A DNA stretch of 43,745 nt. Origin: Thermoplasmata archaeon. Its GTDB lineage: Archaea; Thermoplasmatota; Thermoplasmata; Methanomassiliicoccales; Methanomethylophilaceae. The translations under genes were made by a program, and so were the position numbers. The stretch spans positions 1 to 43,745 of the forward strand of contig SUSW01000037.1 in assembly GCA_015063235.1 (NCBI GenBank). The letters run 5' to 3'. The notes below the pieces were generated by a model. That model made no database searches. It was not told where the DNA came from and saw only the letters and a program-made list of their open reading frames with translations. Of the stretch, positions 33,904 through 41,202 are shown one piece after another. How positions within the stretch are numbered: the stretch's first letter is position 1; each line of letters opens with the position of its first letter.

Positions 33904-34992
33904 TCATAACCTCTTGTTCCCGAGTCTGTAGGCGATGCTGCAGTTTCCTTCGGCCGAAACCATGCAGGGACCCATCGGGTTTGTGGGCTTGCATACCTTT
34001 CCGAACATGGGGCATTCCTCAGATCTTATCAGCCCTCTCAGGACGTCTCCGCATTTGCATCCTTTGGCCTCATCATCCACTTCAGGAGTGAGCTTCAGGA
34101 TGTCCTCGTGAACCTTCGTGGCATCGTGGTCCGCGAACTCTGGCTTGAGAGCAAGGGCGGATTTGGGAACGACAGGGAAGCCTCTCCAGTGGCGGTCCAC
34201 CGGTGTGAAGGTGTCCTCGATCAGTTTCATTGCCTTCGGATTGCCTTCCGGCCTTACCAGCCTGGTGTATTCATTCTCGACCTCAGCCCTTCCTTCTTTG
34301 ATCTGCTTGCAGAGCATGTACACCGACATAAGCAGGTCCAGAGGCTCGAATCCCGAAATGACCTGCGGTACTTTGTATATCTCGGAGAACGGTTTGAACA
34401 TCTCCGTACCTGTGACGACAGCGACATGTCCGGGCTCGATGAGCCCGTTGATCCTGGATTCTCCCAGATCGAATATCGTCTTGAGCACAGGGGGGCAGAT
34501 CCTGTGGCAGCTGTAGACGCTGAAGTTCTCGGGGCAGTCGTCCTTATGGAGGGGTACGCATGTAGACGGTGCAGTGGTCTCGAATCCGACACCCACGAAT
34601 ACCAGGGGCTTGTCCGGCTGAGCCTTCGCCATGGCGACGGCATCGTCGATGGAATAGACTATCCTCACATCCGCTCCGTCGGATTTGGCGGAGAAGAGCG
34701 AACCAGCGGTGGTGGGGACCCTCATCAGGTCTCCGAAGGCTGTTACGGTAACACCGTTCCTGGCCAATGTGATCGCGTCGGCCACTTCCTTGCTCGTAGT
34801 GACGCACACGGGGCATCCGGGACCCTGTGCTATCTCTATGCCCACGTCGTTGAGCATCTGTTCCAATCCGAAACGAACTATCGTATCCTGATGTGTTCCG
34901 CAGATGTGCATGAACTTGGCATGCACGCCCATCGCATCGATCCCTTCAAGGATCTTCTTAGCTGTTTGCTCGTCCCTGTACTTGAACATCAT
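33904..34992 (-). CDS. hypD: Hydrogenase maturation factor HypD
   Basis: 362 aa. HypD, with HypC, holds the Fe(CN)2CO precursor of the [NiFe] hydrogenase active site. It carries a [4Fe-4S] cluster. Diagnostic segments are MHICGTHQDTIVRFG (near residue 28), GPGCPVCVTTS, VGVGFETTAP and the C-terminal Cys cluster region (CKCGDVLRGL, CPMFGKVC, GPCMVSAEGNCS). The start at 34992 overlaps the hypA stop (ATGA) with GAGGAGG before it. A second ATG at 34989 is equally possible. A longer frame upstream lies inside hypA. Confidence 0.96.
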   Translation of the reverse strand: MMFKYRDEQTAKKILEGIDAMGVHAKFMHICGTHQDTIVRFGLEQMLNDVGIEIAQGPGCPVCVTTSKEVADAITLARNGVTVTAFGDLMRVPTTAGSLFSAKSDGADVRIVYSIDDAVAMAKAQPDKPLVFVGVGFETTAPSTCVPLHKDDCPENFSVYSCHRICPPVLKTIFDLGESRINGLIEPGHVAVVTGTEMFKPFSEIYKVPQVISGFEPLDLLMSVYMLCKQIKEGRAEVENEYTRLVRPEGNPKAMKLIEDTFTPVDRHWRGFPVVPKSALALKPEFADHDATKVHEDILKLTPEVDDEAKGCKCGDVLRGLIRSEECPMFGKVCKPTNPMGPCMVSAEGNCSIAYRLGNKRL

Positions 34993-35369
34993 TCTGCCTC
35001 CTCGATGTCCATGCTCCTGACCGTGCATGATTGGCCGCTGGTAACGGTAACCGGCCCCCCGCACTGGGGGCATGCAAGAATAGGTATGGAATGTGTATCG
35101 AAATCGGGATCCGAAATGACCTTTGCCGGTCCGTCGAATCCGCACGCATCGCAGTGGAGCTCTATGGGTTCGTGGATTACCTTCATCTCTGAACCCTCTA
35201 GGATCGTGCCGCGTGTGACTATCTCGTAAGCGAACTTCAGCTGCTCCTCTCCGAGATTGGTCAGGTCGCCTATGACGACCTCTATGCTGTTGACCTTGGT
35301 CACATTGTATTTGCCGAGCTCTTTGATAACGGCGTCGACAAGCGTGGTCACCACTGATACTTCGTGCAT
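34989..35369 (-). CDS. hypA: Nickel chaperone HypA
   Basis: 126 aa. HypA delivers nickel to [NiFe] hydrogenase precursors. The N-terminal Met-His-Glu places His2 where nickel is bound. The zinc site is formed by C73, C76, C100 and C103 (CDAC, CPQC), with the long loop between the pairs typical of archaeal HypA. The ATG at 35369 is chosen to give the MHE N-terminus. A CTAATATC TATA-like element about 27 bp upstream suggests a leaderless mRNA. First gene of hypA-hypD-unknown-hel308. Confidence 0.94.
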   Translation of the reverse strand: MHEVSVVTTLVDAVIKELGKYNVTKVNSIEVVIGDLTNLGEEQLKFAYEIVTRGTILEGSEMKVIHEPIELHCDACGFDGPAKVISDPDFDTHSIPILACPQCGGPVTVTSGQSCTVRSMDIEEAE

Positions 35370-35439
35370 CGGTTGGGTGATGGGTACTGGAGATATTAGT
35401 TTGACGGATAATCGCGCGCGACTAAAGCCGCATGAAGGC

Positions 35440-36108
35440 TCAGACCTTGCATTTCTTCTTCCCGAATCTGCAGTATCCTGAGATCCTGCACCTTTCGCAG
35501 TGTGGATGGTTGGGCAGGCATACCACCTGGCCATGCCTTACGAGATATCTGTTGATGTCCGACCAGCGTTCCTCTGGAGTGATCTCCATAAGCCGGAATT
35601 CGGTGTCCACCGGATCCTTCGTATCTACCAATCCCATCAGGTTCGATATCCTGTGGACGTGGGTATCGACGCATACCGATGGGATATCCATAGCATAGGA
35701 TCTCACGCATGCAGCCGTCTTCCTCCCGACCATCGGGAGCTTCATCATCTCATCCGTGTCCGAAGGGACCTTGCCGTCGTATTCGTCTCTGAGTATCCGG
35801 CAGCATTCCACTATCGCCTTTCCCTTCTGCTTGGGGAATCCGGCGGGACGTACGAGTTCGCATACGTCATCTACATCTGCTTCTGCGATGGCTTCTATCG
35901 TGGGATATTTGTGGAAAAGGTTGTCGGACGCTTTACGGGTATTGTCGTCGCGGGTGCGTTGGGAAAGTATCGTGGCGATGAGCACATGGAATGGGTCGCA
36001 GGGCCATTCCGGATTCAGTCCTTCGGAATTCCTTCCGGGGTAGGCCCCTCTGTTGTAGTCCTCGGACAGTATGTCGAGAATCTCGACCATCGCATTTTTC
36101 CTAGCCAT
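35440..36108 (-). CDS. nth: Endonuclease III-like DNA glycosylase
   Basis: 222 aa. Nth removes oxidised pyrimidines and nicks the abasic site. The helix-hairpin-helix ends in LPMVGRKTAACV with the catalytic Lys, followed by VCVDTHVHRISNLMG with the catalytic Asp. The [4Fe-4S] ligands C197, C204, C207 and C213 have the classic 6-2-5 spacing. The start at 36108 overlaps the folC 3' end by 94 bp. An in-frame ATG at 36090 would still overlap by 76 bp. Co-transcribed with folC. DUF123, often fused to Nth in other archaea, is encoded separately at 9227. Confidence 0.94.
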   Translation of the reverse strand: MARKNAMVEILDILSEDYNRGAYPGRNSEGLNPEWPCDPFHVLIATILSQRTRDDNTRKASDNLFHKYPTIEAIAEADVDDVCELVRPAGFPKQKGKAIVECCRILRDEYDGKVPSDTDEMMKLPMVGRKTAACVRSYAMDIPSVCVDTHVHRISNLMGLVDTKDPVDTEFRLMEITPEERWSDINRYLVRHGQVVCLPNHPHCERCRISGYCRFGKKKCKV

Positions 36109-37316
36109 CTAAGACAGTCCTCCGCGGTCCTGAAAGAACCAGTTACGAGTATGGTCCCATCGTTCTTCAATGCTTGCTTCATTGCCTCTCCCACCGTATT
36201 GCAGACCGTGACATCATCGTGATGCCTCCTGTAGCATTCCGCAAGCCTCTCTGCGGATGCGGCCCTCGGGGAATTTGGGGCGGATACGTAAACCTTCGAG
36301 GCTATCGGTGAGAGATTAGTGGCGACGCCTTCGAGATCCTTGTCATCGAGCATCGCCGTCACCAAGATGACCTTTCCGTAGATCTCCTGGATATCCTGTT
36401 TCAGACATTCGGAGCCGCGTTCCGTGTGAGTAACGTCCAGAACTATGGGGCAGCTGTCAAGCTTTTCCATCCTGTACGGCCAGCGGGCTTTCCTGAGCCC
36501 CTCGCGGATATGTGCTTCGACGTTGTCGGCATCCTTCAGCTTGCGGATAGCCTCGATAGCGACCGCCGCGTTCCTCCCCTGGTACCTTCCGGGCATGGAG
36601 ACGATGTAATCCTCGCCCTTGTAGCTGAACTCAAGGCCGTATGGAGAGCTGTTTATTATGCGGATGTCCTCAGGTCTTATCACCGTTATCGGACATCCCA
36701 GTTCCTCAGCATACCGTTCGATGACCTTCGAACCCTCATTCTCGATAGTGACACAAGGTACGCCGGGTCTCATGATCCCGGCTTTCTCCGTGGCAATCTT
36801 CTCTATTGTATCGCCGAGGAACGCGGTATGTTCTAGACTTATGTTGTTGATAACCGTGACTTCAGGTTCGATGACGTTGGTGGAATCGAGCCTTCCCCCC
36901 ATACCAGTTTCTATCACAGCGATGTCCACCTTTGCTTCGGAGAATGCAAGAAAAGCACAGGCGGTGAGCGCTTCGAAGCTGGTACAGGATATATCTCCCT
37001 CTTCAGAGACACCCATGACCTTTCCTAAAGCGTTATTGAGCAGATTATCGTCGATATCCTTTCCGTTAATCCTGATGCATTCGTTGATCTTCAGTATATG
37101 AGGAGAGTTGAACATACCGACCTTAAGCCCGGATTCTCTGAGGATGGATTCCATGATGCAGCATACGGAACCTTTTCCGTCGCTGCCGGCCACATGTATC
37201 GTCCTATAGTGGTCATGAGGCCGACCAAGGCCATCCAGCAGGCGTTTTATGTTATCGAGTCCTGGCTTTATGCCGCGGCTCTGAAGAGAATCCAGCCATT
37301 CAACGCCCCTCTGCAT
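36015..37316 (-). CDS. folC: Folylpolyglutamate/dihydrofolate synthase-type ligase
   Basis: 433 aa, Mur ligase superfamily. FolC adds glutamate to folates. In methanogens the acceptor could be another pterin or a folate. The P-loop reads VAGSDGKGSV near residue 40. ETGMGGRLDSTNV, ISLEHTAFLGDTIEKIATEKAGI and LDVTHTERG are typical. The normal end (ILVTGSFRTAEDCLRWLG) is followed by about 30 extra residues, and these overlap nth. The ATG at 37316 is preferred to GTG at 37334 because a TATA box centred at 37343.5 is about 27 bp away, implying a leaderless transcript. The same TATA box serves the divergent ATP-grasp gene. Confidence 0.92.
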   Translation of the reverse strand: MQRGVEWLDSLQSRGIKPGLDNIKRLLDGLGRPHDHYRTIHVAGSDGKGSVCCIMESILRESGLKVGMFNSPHILKINECIRINGKDIDDNLLNNALGKVMGVSEEGDISCTSFEALTACAFLAFSEAKVDIAVIETGMGGRLDSTNVIEPEVTVINNISLEHTAFLGDTIEKIATEKAGIMRPGVPCVTIENEGSKVIERYAEELGCPITVIRPEDIRIINSSPYGLEFSYKGEDYIVSMPGRYQGRNAAVAIEAIRKLKDADNVEAHIREGLRKARWPYRMEKLDSCPIVLDVTHTERGSECLKQDIQEIYGKVILVTAMLDDKDLEGVATNLSPIASKVYVSAPNSPRAASAERLAECYRRHHDDVTVCNTVGEAMKQALKNDGTILVTGSFRTAEDCLRWLGKMRWSRFSTYCPRTTTEGPTPEGIPKD

Positions 37317-37339
37317 GTATTTCCGCCAATGCACCTATC

Positions 37340-37347
37340 TTTATAAG
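37340..37347. promoter_or_regulatory. Shared, near-symmetric TATA box
   Basis: TTTATAAG reads CTTATAAA on the other strand. Its centre is about 26 bp from the ATP-grasp ATG (37369) and about 27 bp from the folC ATG (37316). No second TATA element fits in the 52 bp between the two start codons. Confidence 0.65.
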
Positions 37348-37368
37348 AATTCATTTTCATTCGCAAGC

Positions 37369-38229
37369 ATGGATGGAGCGATTGTCATCAACGGCTATCT
37401 GAACGGTTCTAGTTTCACAGAACCGGCGGAAATGCTCATAGCATCCGCTGCTAAGGCGGGTGTGGGTATGAGGACGTTCCTAAACAACGATCTGACCGTA
37501 CCGATAGGTGATGCAGAGGCCTTCAGCAGAATCCTGGGCGATACGGATTTCGTGATATTCTGGGATAAGGATGTGCCCCTCGCCAAGAATCTCGAGGTCT
37601 GTGACATTCCTGTATTCAACTGTTCGGAGTGCATCAGATTATGCGATGACAAGGTCCTTACCCATTTGACACTGGCCGATTGGAACATTCCCTCCATCAG
37701 GACTGTGGCCAGTCCGATGTCGTTCGGCATGAACTACGAAGACCAGGCAGACAGGATTCTAAATCAATTCGGTTTTCCGTTCGTCTCCAAGGACCGTGTC
37801 GGTTCTTTCGGACAGCAGGTCAGGCTGGTCAGAGATATGGGCGATCTTCGGAAGGAGCTCAGCAGCAGCGTCCCTAAGATATTCCAGGAGTATATCGAGT
37901 GCGGAGGTGAAGACATCAGGGTCGAGGTTGTCGGAGGGAGGGTCGTAGCAGCGGTGAAGCGCAAAGCGCCCGAAGGCGATTTCAGATCGAATGCGAGCAA
38001 CGGGGGTGTAATGAAGGCTTACAGTCCTACCGAGGAGGAGAAATCGCTGGCGATAGAGGCGGCCAATGCCGTCGAAGCGGATTTCTGCGGTGTGGACATC
38101 ATATCCTCGGAGGGAGGTCCGAAAGTTTGTGAGATCAACTCTAATGCACACATCACGAATCTCCGCAATGCGACCGGGATAGACGTGTCAGAGAGGATCC
38201 TCCAGCATGTAATCAACTACCTGAGCTGA
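37369..38229 (+). CDS. RimK-like ATP-grasp ligase 1
   Basis: 286 aa. ATP-grasp enzymes join a carboxylate to an amine or thiol through an acyl phosphate. The N-terminal 100 residues form a preATP-grasp domain (IVINGYLNG, FVIFWDKDVPLAKNLE, VFNCSECIRLCDDKVLTH). The grasp domain follows with FPFVSKDRVGSFGQQV, IFQEYIECGGEDIRVEVVGG, VKRKAPEGDFRSN and the metal-binding CEINSNAHI. It resembles uncharacterised ATP-grasp proteins I recall from Clostridia more than LysX, CofF or MptN. The start at 37369 is fixed by the TATA box 26 bp upstream. A second ATP-grasp gene follows 4 nt later. The substrate is unknown. Confidence 0.88.
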   Translation: MDGAIVINGYLNGSSFTEPAEMLIASAAKAGVGMRTFLNNDLTVPIGDAEAFSRILGDTDFVIFWDKDVPLAKNLEVCDIPVFNCSECIRLCDDKVLTHLTLADWNIPSIRTVASPMSFGMNYEDQADRILNQFGFPFVSKDRVGSFGQQVRLVRDMGDLRKELSSSVPKIFQEYIECGGEDIRVEVVGGRVVAAVKRKAPEGDFRSNASNGGVMKAYSPTEEEKSLAIEAANAVEADFCGVDIISSEGGPKVCEINSNAHITNLRNATGIDVSERILQHVINYLS

Positions 38230-38233
38230 TAGA

Positions 38234-39028
38234 ATGAGATGCTGGATACTATACGAGGCCGCGGACCTTGAAGAGAACCGTTTCTTCGCTGACAGGCTTA
38301 AGATGTATGCGGATAGGGCTGGATTCGAGACCGATATCGTCACCACAGGAAACTTCGATATCTATGACCCCGCGGATGTGGTAATCTCCCGTGTCAGACA
38401 ATGCGAATTCACATACAGACTGGAGGATAACGGTGCCACGGTCTTCAACAGGTCCTCTGTCAGCAGGGTCTGCAACGACAAAGCCTACACATATTCATTC
38501 GTGCGCAGTCTAGGTATACCCATTCTGCCCTTCTCCTTCCCCGGAGACGGCATGCCTCCCGGTCCTCCATGGGTGATCAAATCACGCAACGGTCACGGTG
38601 GAAGCGAGGTGTTCAAGGTCGATTCCGAGCTGGAAGCCAACGAGATGATCATCCGCATAGGCAACAAGAAGCCGATAATCCAACAGTTCTGCAGGGACCC
38701 GGGTAAGGATCTGCGCGTCTATGTCCTCGGCGGAAAGATAATCGCGGCCGTCATGCGCTCATCCGACAGTGATTTCAGGGCTAATTTCAAGCTCGGAGGA
38801 AAGGCGGAGATCGTGGACGTGCCGGCGGATATAGAGAAGATGGTGAAGACCATCGTCCCTGAGCTGATGCCGGACTTCGTCGGCATCGATTTCATCTTCA
38901 GTGACGGGAAGCCGTATCTCAACGAGATCGAGGATGTCGTCGGCACGAGGATGCTTTACAAGCTGACCGATCTGGATCCGGCGAAGATGTACATAGAATA
39001 TATAGCCGACCGCGTCGGCCAATACTGA
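38234..39028 (+). CDS. RimK-like ATP-grasp ligase 2
   Basis: 264 aa, a diverged paralogue of the preceding gene. The preATP-grasp domain (MRCWILYEAADLEENRFF, VVISRVRQCEF, VFNRSSVSRVCNDKAYTY) is followed by the grasp domain with PWVIKSRNGHGGSEVFKV, IIQQFCRDPGKDLRVYVLGG, VMRSSDSDFRANF and the metal-site segment LNEIEDVVGTRML. The usual Asn of the magnesium site (as in CEINSNAH of gene 1) is not at the same position. This one reads NEIEDVVG, so the metal site may differ. The pair is tightly linked and could act in sequence on one substrate or as a heteromer. A terminator hairpin follows the stop. Confidence 0.86.
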   Translation: MRCWILYEAADLEENRFFADRLKMYADRAGFETDIVTTGNFDIYDPADVVISRVRQCEFTYRLEDNGATVFNRSSVSRVCNDKAYTYSFVRSLGIPILPFSFPGDGMPPGPPWVIKSRNGHGGSEVFKVDSELEANEMIIRIGNKKPIIQQFCRDPGKDLRVYVLGGKIIAAVMRSSDSDFRANFKLGGKAEIVDVPADIEKMVKTIVPELMPDFVGIDFIFSDGKPYLNEIEDVVGTRMLYKLTDLDPAKMYIEYIADRVGQY

Positions 39029-39036
39029 GATAAGAG

Positions 39037-39060
39037 ATCGGGCGCTGGGCCCGATGTTTT
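39037..39060. terminator. Terminator hairpin between convergent genes
   Basis: ATCGGGC (39037-39043) and GCCCGAT (39049-39055) make a perfect 7-bp stem with a 5-nt loop. TTTT follows on the plus strand. It separates the ATP-grasp pair from the convergent asparagine-synthase-like gene. Confidence 0.65.
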
Positions 39061-39854
39061 CACTCGAATATTTCCTTATAGATCTGCTCCACGAGCTGAG
39101 AGTAGGTCATGCCCTTATCGGCAGCGACCTCTCTTACGAGATCCATGGTTCCTGAACCGTACTGGGCTGCTTTCTTCTTCTTATCTGCGATGAACGGATA
39201 CCCGAGGTTCCTGGCGATCTGTCTCAGAAGCATCTTCCTGTGGTCCTGGTCCACTGGTTTGAGCTCCTTTAGATCCATAGCGTTGACCTGCATTGCGACG
39301 AGGGGGTCGAGGTATGGGTACAGTATCTTTTTCCCGAAGTGGTCTGCGATCTTTGTCTCGTGAGGGATTGTAGAGGAGATCAGTTTGCCCAGATCCGCTT
39401 TCCTCATCCTGTCGAGCTCCTCATCCGTAAGTCCGATGTACTTGGAGTATCCTGCGAACAGCTCGTCTGATCCCTGTCCGCCGAGCACATACTTCTCACG
39501 GACGGTCCTGCAGACGAAGAAAAGAGGGAGCTCGAACGAGAGCGTAAGAGGGCTCGATGTAGCGGTGATGGAGATCATCTCCCTGAGTCTGGGCTCTATA
39601 TTTTCTTTCGTGAGAGGGATGTGGAGCCACGGCAGTCCGAGCTGTTCTGACATTTCCTGAGCCATGACCACGTCGTACGATTTGTCTTTTCCGGATGTAT
39701 AAAGCGTCACGGATCTGGCGTAGTCTTTTGCAATCGCCGCTACCAGACCGGAATCCAATCCGCCGGAGAATGCGACGGCTATGTCCTGATCCTGGACCTG
39801 GCTCTTGATGGCTGAAATCAGCGCGTTCTGAAGGTTCTCCAACTCAATCGACAT
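39060..39854 (-). CDS. Stand-alone asparagine-synthase-like PP-loop protein
   Basis: 264 aa. It matches the C-terminal ATP-pyrophosphatase domain of AsnB-type asparagine synthetases, with the PP-loop AFSGGLDSGLVA near residue 30 and GGQGSDELFAGY. The N-terminal glutamine amidotransferase domain is absent, so ammonia must be free or delivered by another protein. Such proteins are common in archaea but their substrate (aspartate or another carboxylate) is not settled. The C-terminal basic stretch KKKKAAQYG resembles the substrate-adenylate region of the family. A TATA box (GTTTATAATC, centred at 39880.5) is about 26 bp from the ATG, so the transcript should be leaderless. Confidence 0.88.
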   Translation of the reverse strand: MSIELENLQNALISAIKSQVQDQDIAVAFSGGLDSGLVAAIAKDYARSVTLYTSGKDKSYDVVMAQEMSEQLGLPWLHIPLTKENIEPRLREMISITATSSPLTLSFELPLFFVCRTVREKYVLGGQGSDELFAGYSKYIGLTDEELDRMRKADLGKLISSTIPHETKIADHFGKKILYPYLDPLVAMQVNAMDLKELKPVDQDHRKMLLRQIARNLGYPFIADKKKKAAQYGSGTMDLVREVAADKGMTYSQLVEQIYKEIFE

Positions 39855-39875
39855 GTGCTGGGAATCGTTCAGATT

Positions 39876-39885
39876 GATTATAAAC
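39876..39885 (-). promoter_or_regulatory. TATA box of the asparagine-synthase-like gene
   Basis: GTTTATAATC on the minus strand, about 26 bp from the ATG at 39854. Confidence 0.55.
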
Positions 39886-39999
39886 TGTATGATAGTCCTG
39901 TTTAGATAATCGTCTTAGGTCTCTCGTAACCCTTGTATTTATCATGGTTCAGTTGTTATTATGATATTATATCGTATACGCATCATGCATACTATTGCC

Positions 40000-40035
40000 G
40001 TATTAAGTACGTCAGACGTAACACGATTTATATTC
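40000..40035 (+). promoter_or_regulatory. nikR promoter with candidate autoregulatory site
   Basis: ATTTATATTC at 40026-40035 is about 27 bp before the nikR ATG. GTAACAC (40018-40024) abuts it on the upstream side, where the BRE lies. An imperfect partner half-site GTATTAA lies at 40000-40006. NikR bound here would block TFB/TBP. The operator call is inference. Confidence 0.4.
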
Positions 40036-40056
40036 AACAATAACATTTGGAGTCGC

Positions 40057-40497
40057 ATGATAGGAGTTACACGTATCGGTGTCTCACTAGAACCCAATCT
40101 TCTCGAGGCATTTGATAAGGATATCGCCAAGAAAGGATACAGCAGCAGATCCGAGGCCCTCCGCGACCTGGTCCGCGATTCTCTTGCTGAGAATGAGTGG
40201 AAGAATGAGAGCGAGTGGATGGTAGGAACCATCGTCATGGTGTACGACCACACATTTTCTGCAGTCGGCGACAAGCTCACCGATGTGCAGCACCGCCATC
40301 ACGGTCTCGTAAAGACGTCGGTTCACGTCCATCTCGACGATGATCTCTGCATGGAAATCCTCATCTGCGAGGACAAACTTTCCAACCTCAAGGAGTTCGC
40401 CGATGAGATCACCAGCATCAAAGGTGTCCTCAGAGGACGTCTGACGATGGTCGCGCCCTCATCGGGCAACATGCATCACATCGGCCACAGGTCCTGA
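40057..40497 (+). CDS. nikR: Nickel-responsive regulator NikR
   Basis: 146 aa. NikR is a ribbon-helix-helix DNA-binding tetramer that represses nickel uptake when nickel is bound. The N-terminal RHH (TRIGVSLEPNLLEAFDKDI, SSRSEALRDLVRD) is typical. The four planar nickel ligands align with E. coli NikR H76, H87, H89 and C95 as H79, H90, H92 and C98 with identical spacing, so the high-affinity site should be intact. The start at 40057 gives the family length, and the TATA box 27 bp upstream supports it. An open frame reaching 39961 is rejected. No nickel transporter gene is adjacent, but nickel-dependent functions (hyp genes, F430 precursor synthesis, MCR activation) fill the window. Confidence 0.95.
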   Translation: MIGVTRIGVSLEPNLLEAFDKDIAKKGYSSRSEALRDLVRDSLAENEWKNESEWMVGTIVMVYDHTFSAVGDKLTDVQHRHHGLVKTSVHVHLDDDLCMEILICEDKLSNLKEFADEITSIKGVLRGRLTMVAPSSGNMHHIGHRS

Positions 40498-40522
40498 TAC
40501 AGTTTATACAAAATGCCCAGCG

Positions 40523-40542
40523 GTCCCCGGAATTACGGGGAC
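40523..40542 (+). terminator. Hairpin behind nikR
   Basis: GTCCCCG (40523-40529) and CGGGGAC (40536-40542) form a perfect 7-bp stem with a 6-nt loop, 25 nt after the nikR stop. TGCCGGTTTT follows. Confidence 0.6.
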
Positions 40543-40631
40543 TGCCGGTTTTCCTACTCATCAGAAAAGAATGGATTGTACTTTATTCGTCGTCAATGCT
40601 TTCAAGCCGGAAGATTGCCCCATCGGGACGA

Positions 40632-40988
40632 TCAGTCGTCGGTGAACAGCTCATACAGTCCCCAAGTTACCAGACCTGCCAAGAGGACTGATCCCCCGAC
40701 CATTGTCACAGCTCCGAGTGCTGTGAACTCACTCTGTATTGGGGTGGTGCCGTACGTTTTTTTTTGGCTCATCGGTCTTTGATTGGCATTTCCTGCGAAT
40801 TGTGTTTCAGGAAGCATTCTGTAATCTCTGATAAACCATCCTTCGTGTTCGACGTGCTTTACGTATGTCTGCTTGAAGACCTTGTATCCGCCGTTGAGCT
40901 TCTCGATATTTGGTCCACTTCCTGAGAATTGCACCTCTGCGGAATCCATGGCCACATAATCTTCCGGCATTTTTATTTTCGATTTCAT
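40632..40988 (-). CDS. Small protein with one C-terminal membrane helix
   Basis: 118 aa, not recognised. The ATG at 40988 has GGTGATT before it, and a TATA box (about 41035-41045) lies some 50 bp upstream, so this gene has a real leader, unlike several neighbours. An in-frame ATG at 41000 is rejected. The polar N-terminal 85 residues have no Cys. The C-terminus has one glycine-rich hydrophobic helix (ALGAVTMVGGSVLLAGLVTWGLYELF) and ends in acidic residues, so it should be tail-anchored. A lysine/arginine stretch precedes the helix. It stands alone between nikR and topA. Confidence 0.72.
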   Translation of the reverse strand: MKSKIKMPEDYVAMDSAEVQFSGSGPNIEKLNGGYKVFKQTYVKHVEHEGWFIRDYRMLPETQFAGNANQRPMSQKKTYGTTPIQSEFTALGAVTMVGGSVLLAGLVTWGLYELFTDD

Positions 40989-41034
40989 GTAAATCACCAT
41001 TCTTCAGAGTTTACTGCCAATCCATTCTCTTCTT

Positions 41035-41045
41035 ACTATATAATG
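41035..41045 (-). promoter_or_regulatory. TATA box of the small membrane protein gene
   Basis: CATTATATAG on the minus strand predicts a start near 41014 and a leader of about 26 nt containing GGTGATT. Confidence 0.45.
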
Positions 41046-41202
41046 AACTCATGGAGAAAAATAATCATGTGATTCAAGGGTGCTTTCTGAGTTATCGGCC
41101 ACCCCTGCTGTTCCGTCATATGATCCTTCGGACTCTATTGGTATGTCCAGCGAAAAACCGTGGGCAAGTTTTATGTACGTTCTTCTCGGTTTCCAGGGAG
41201 TT

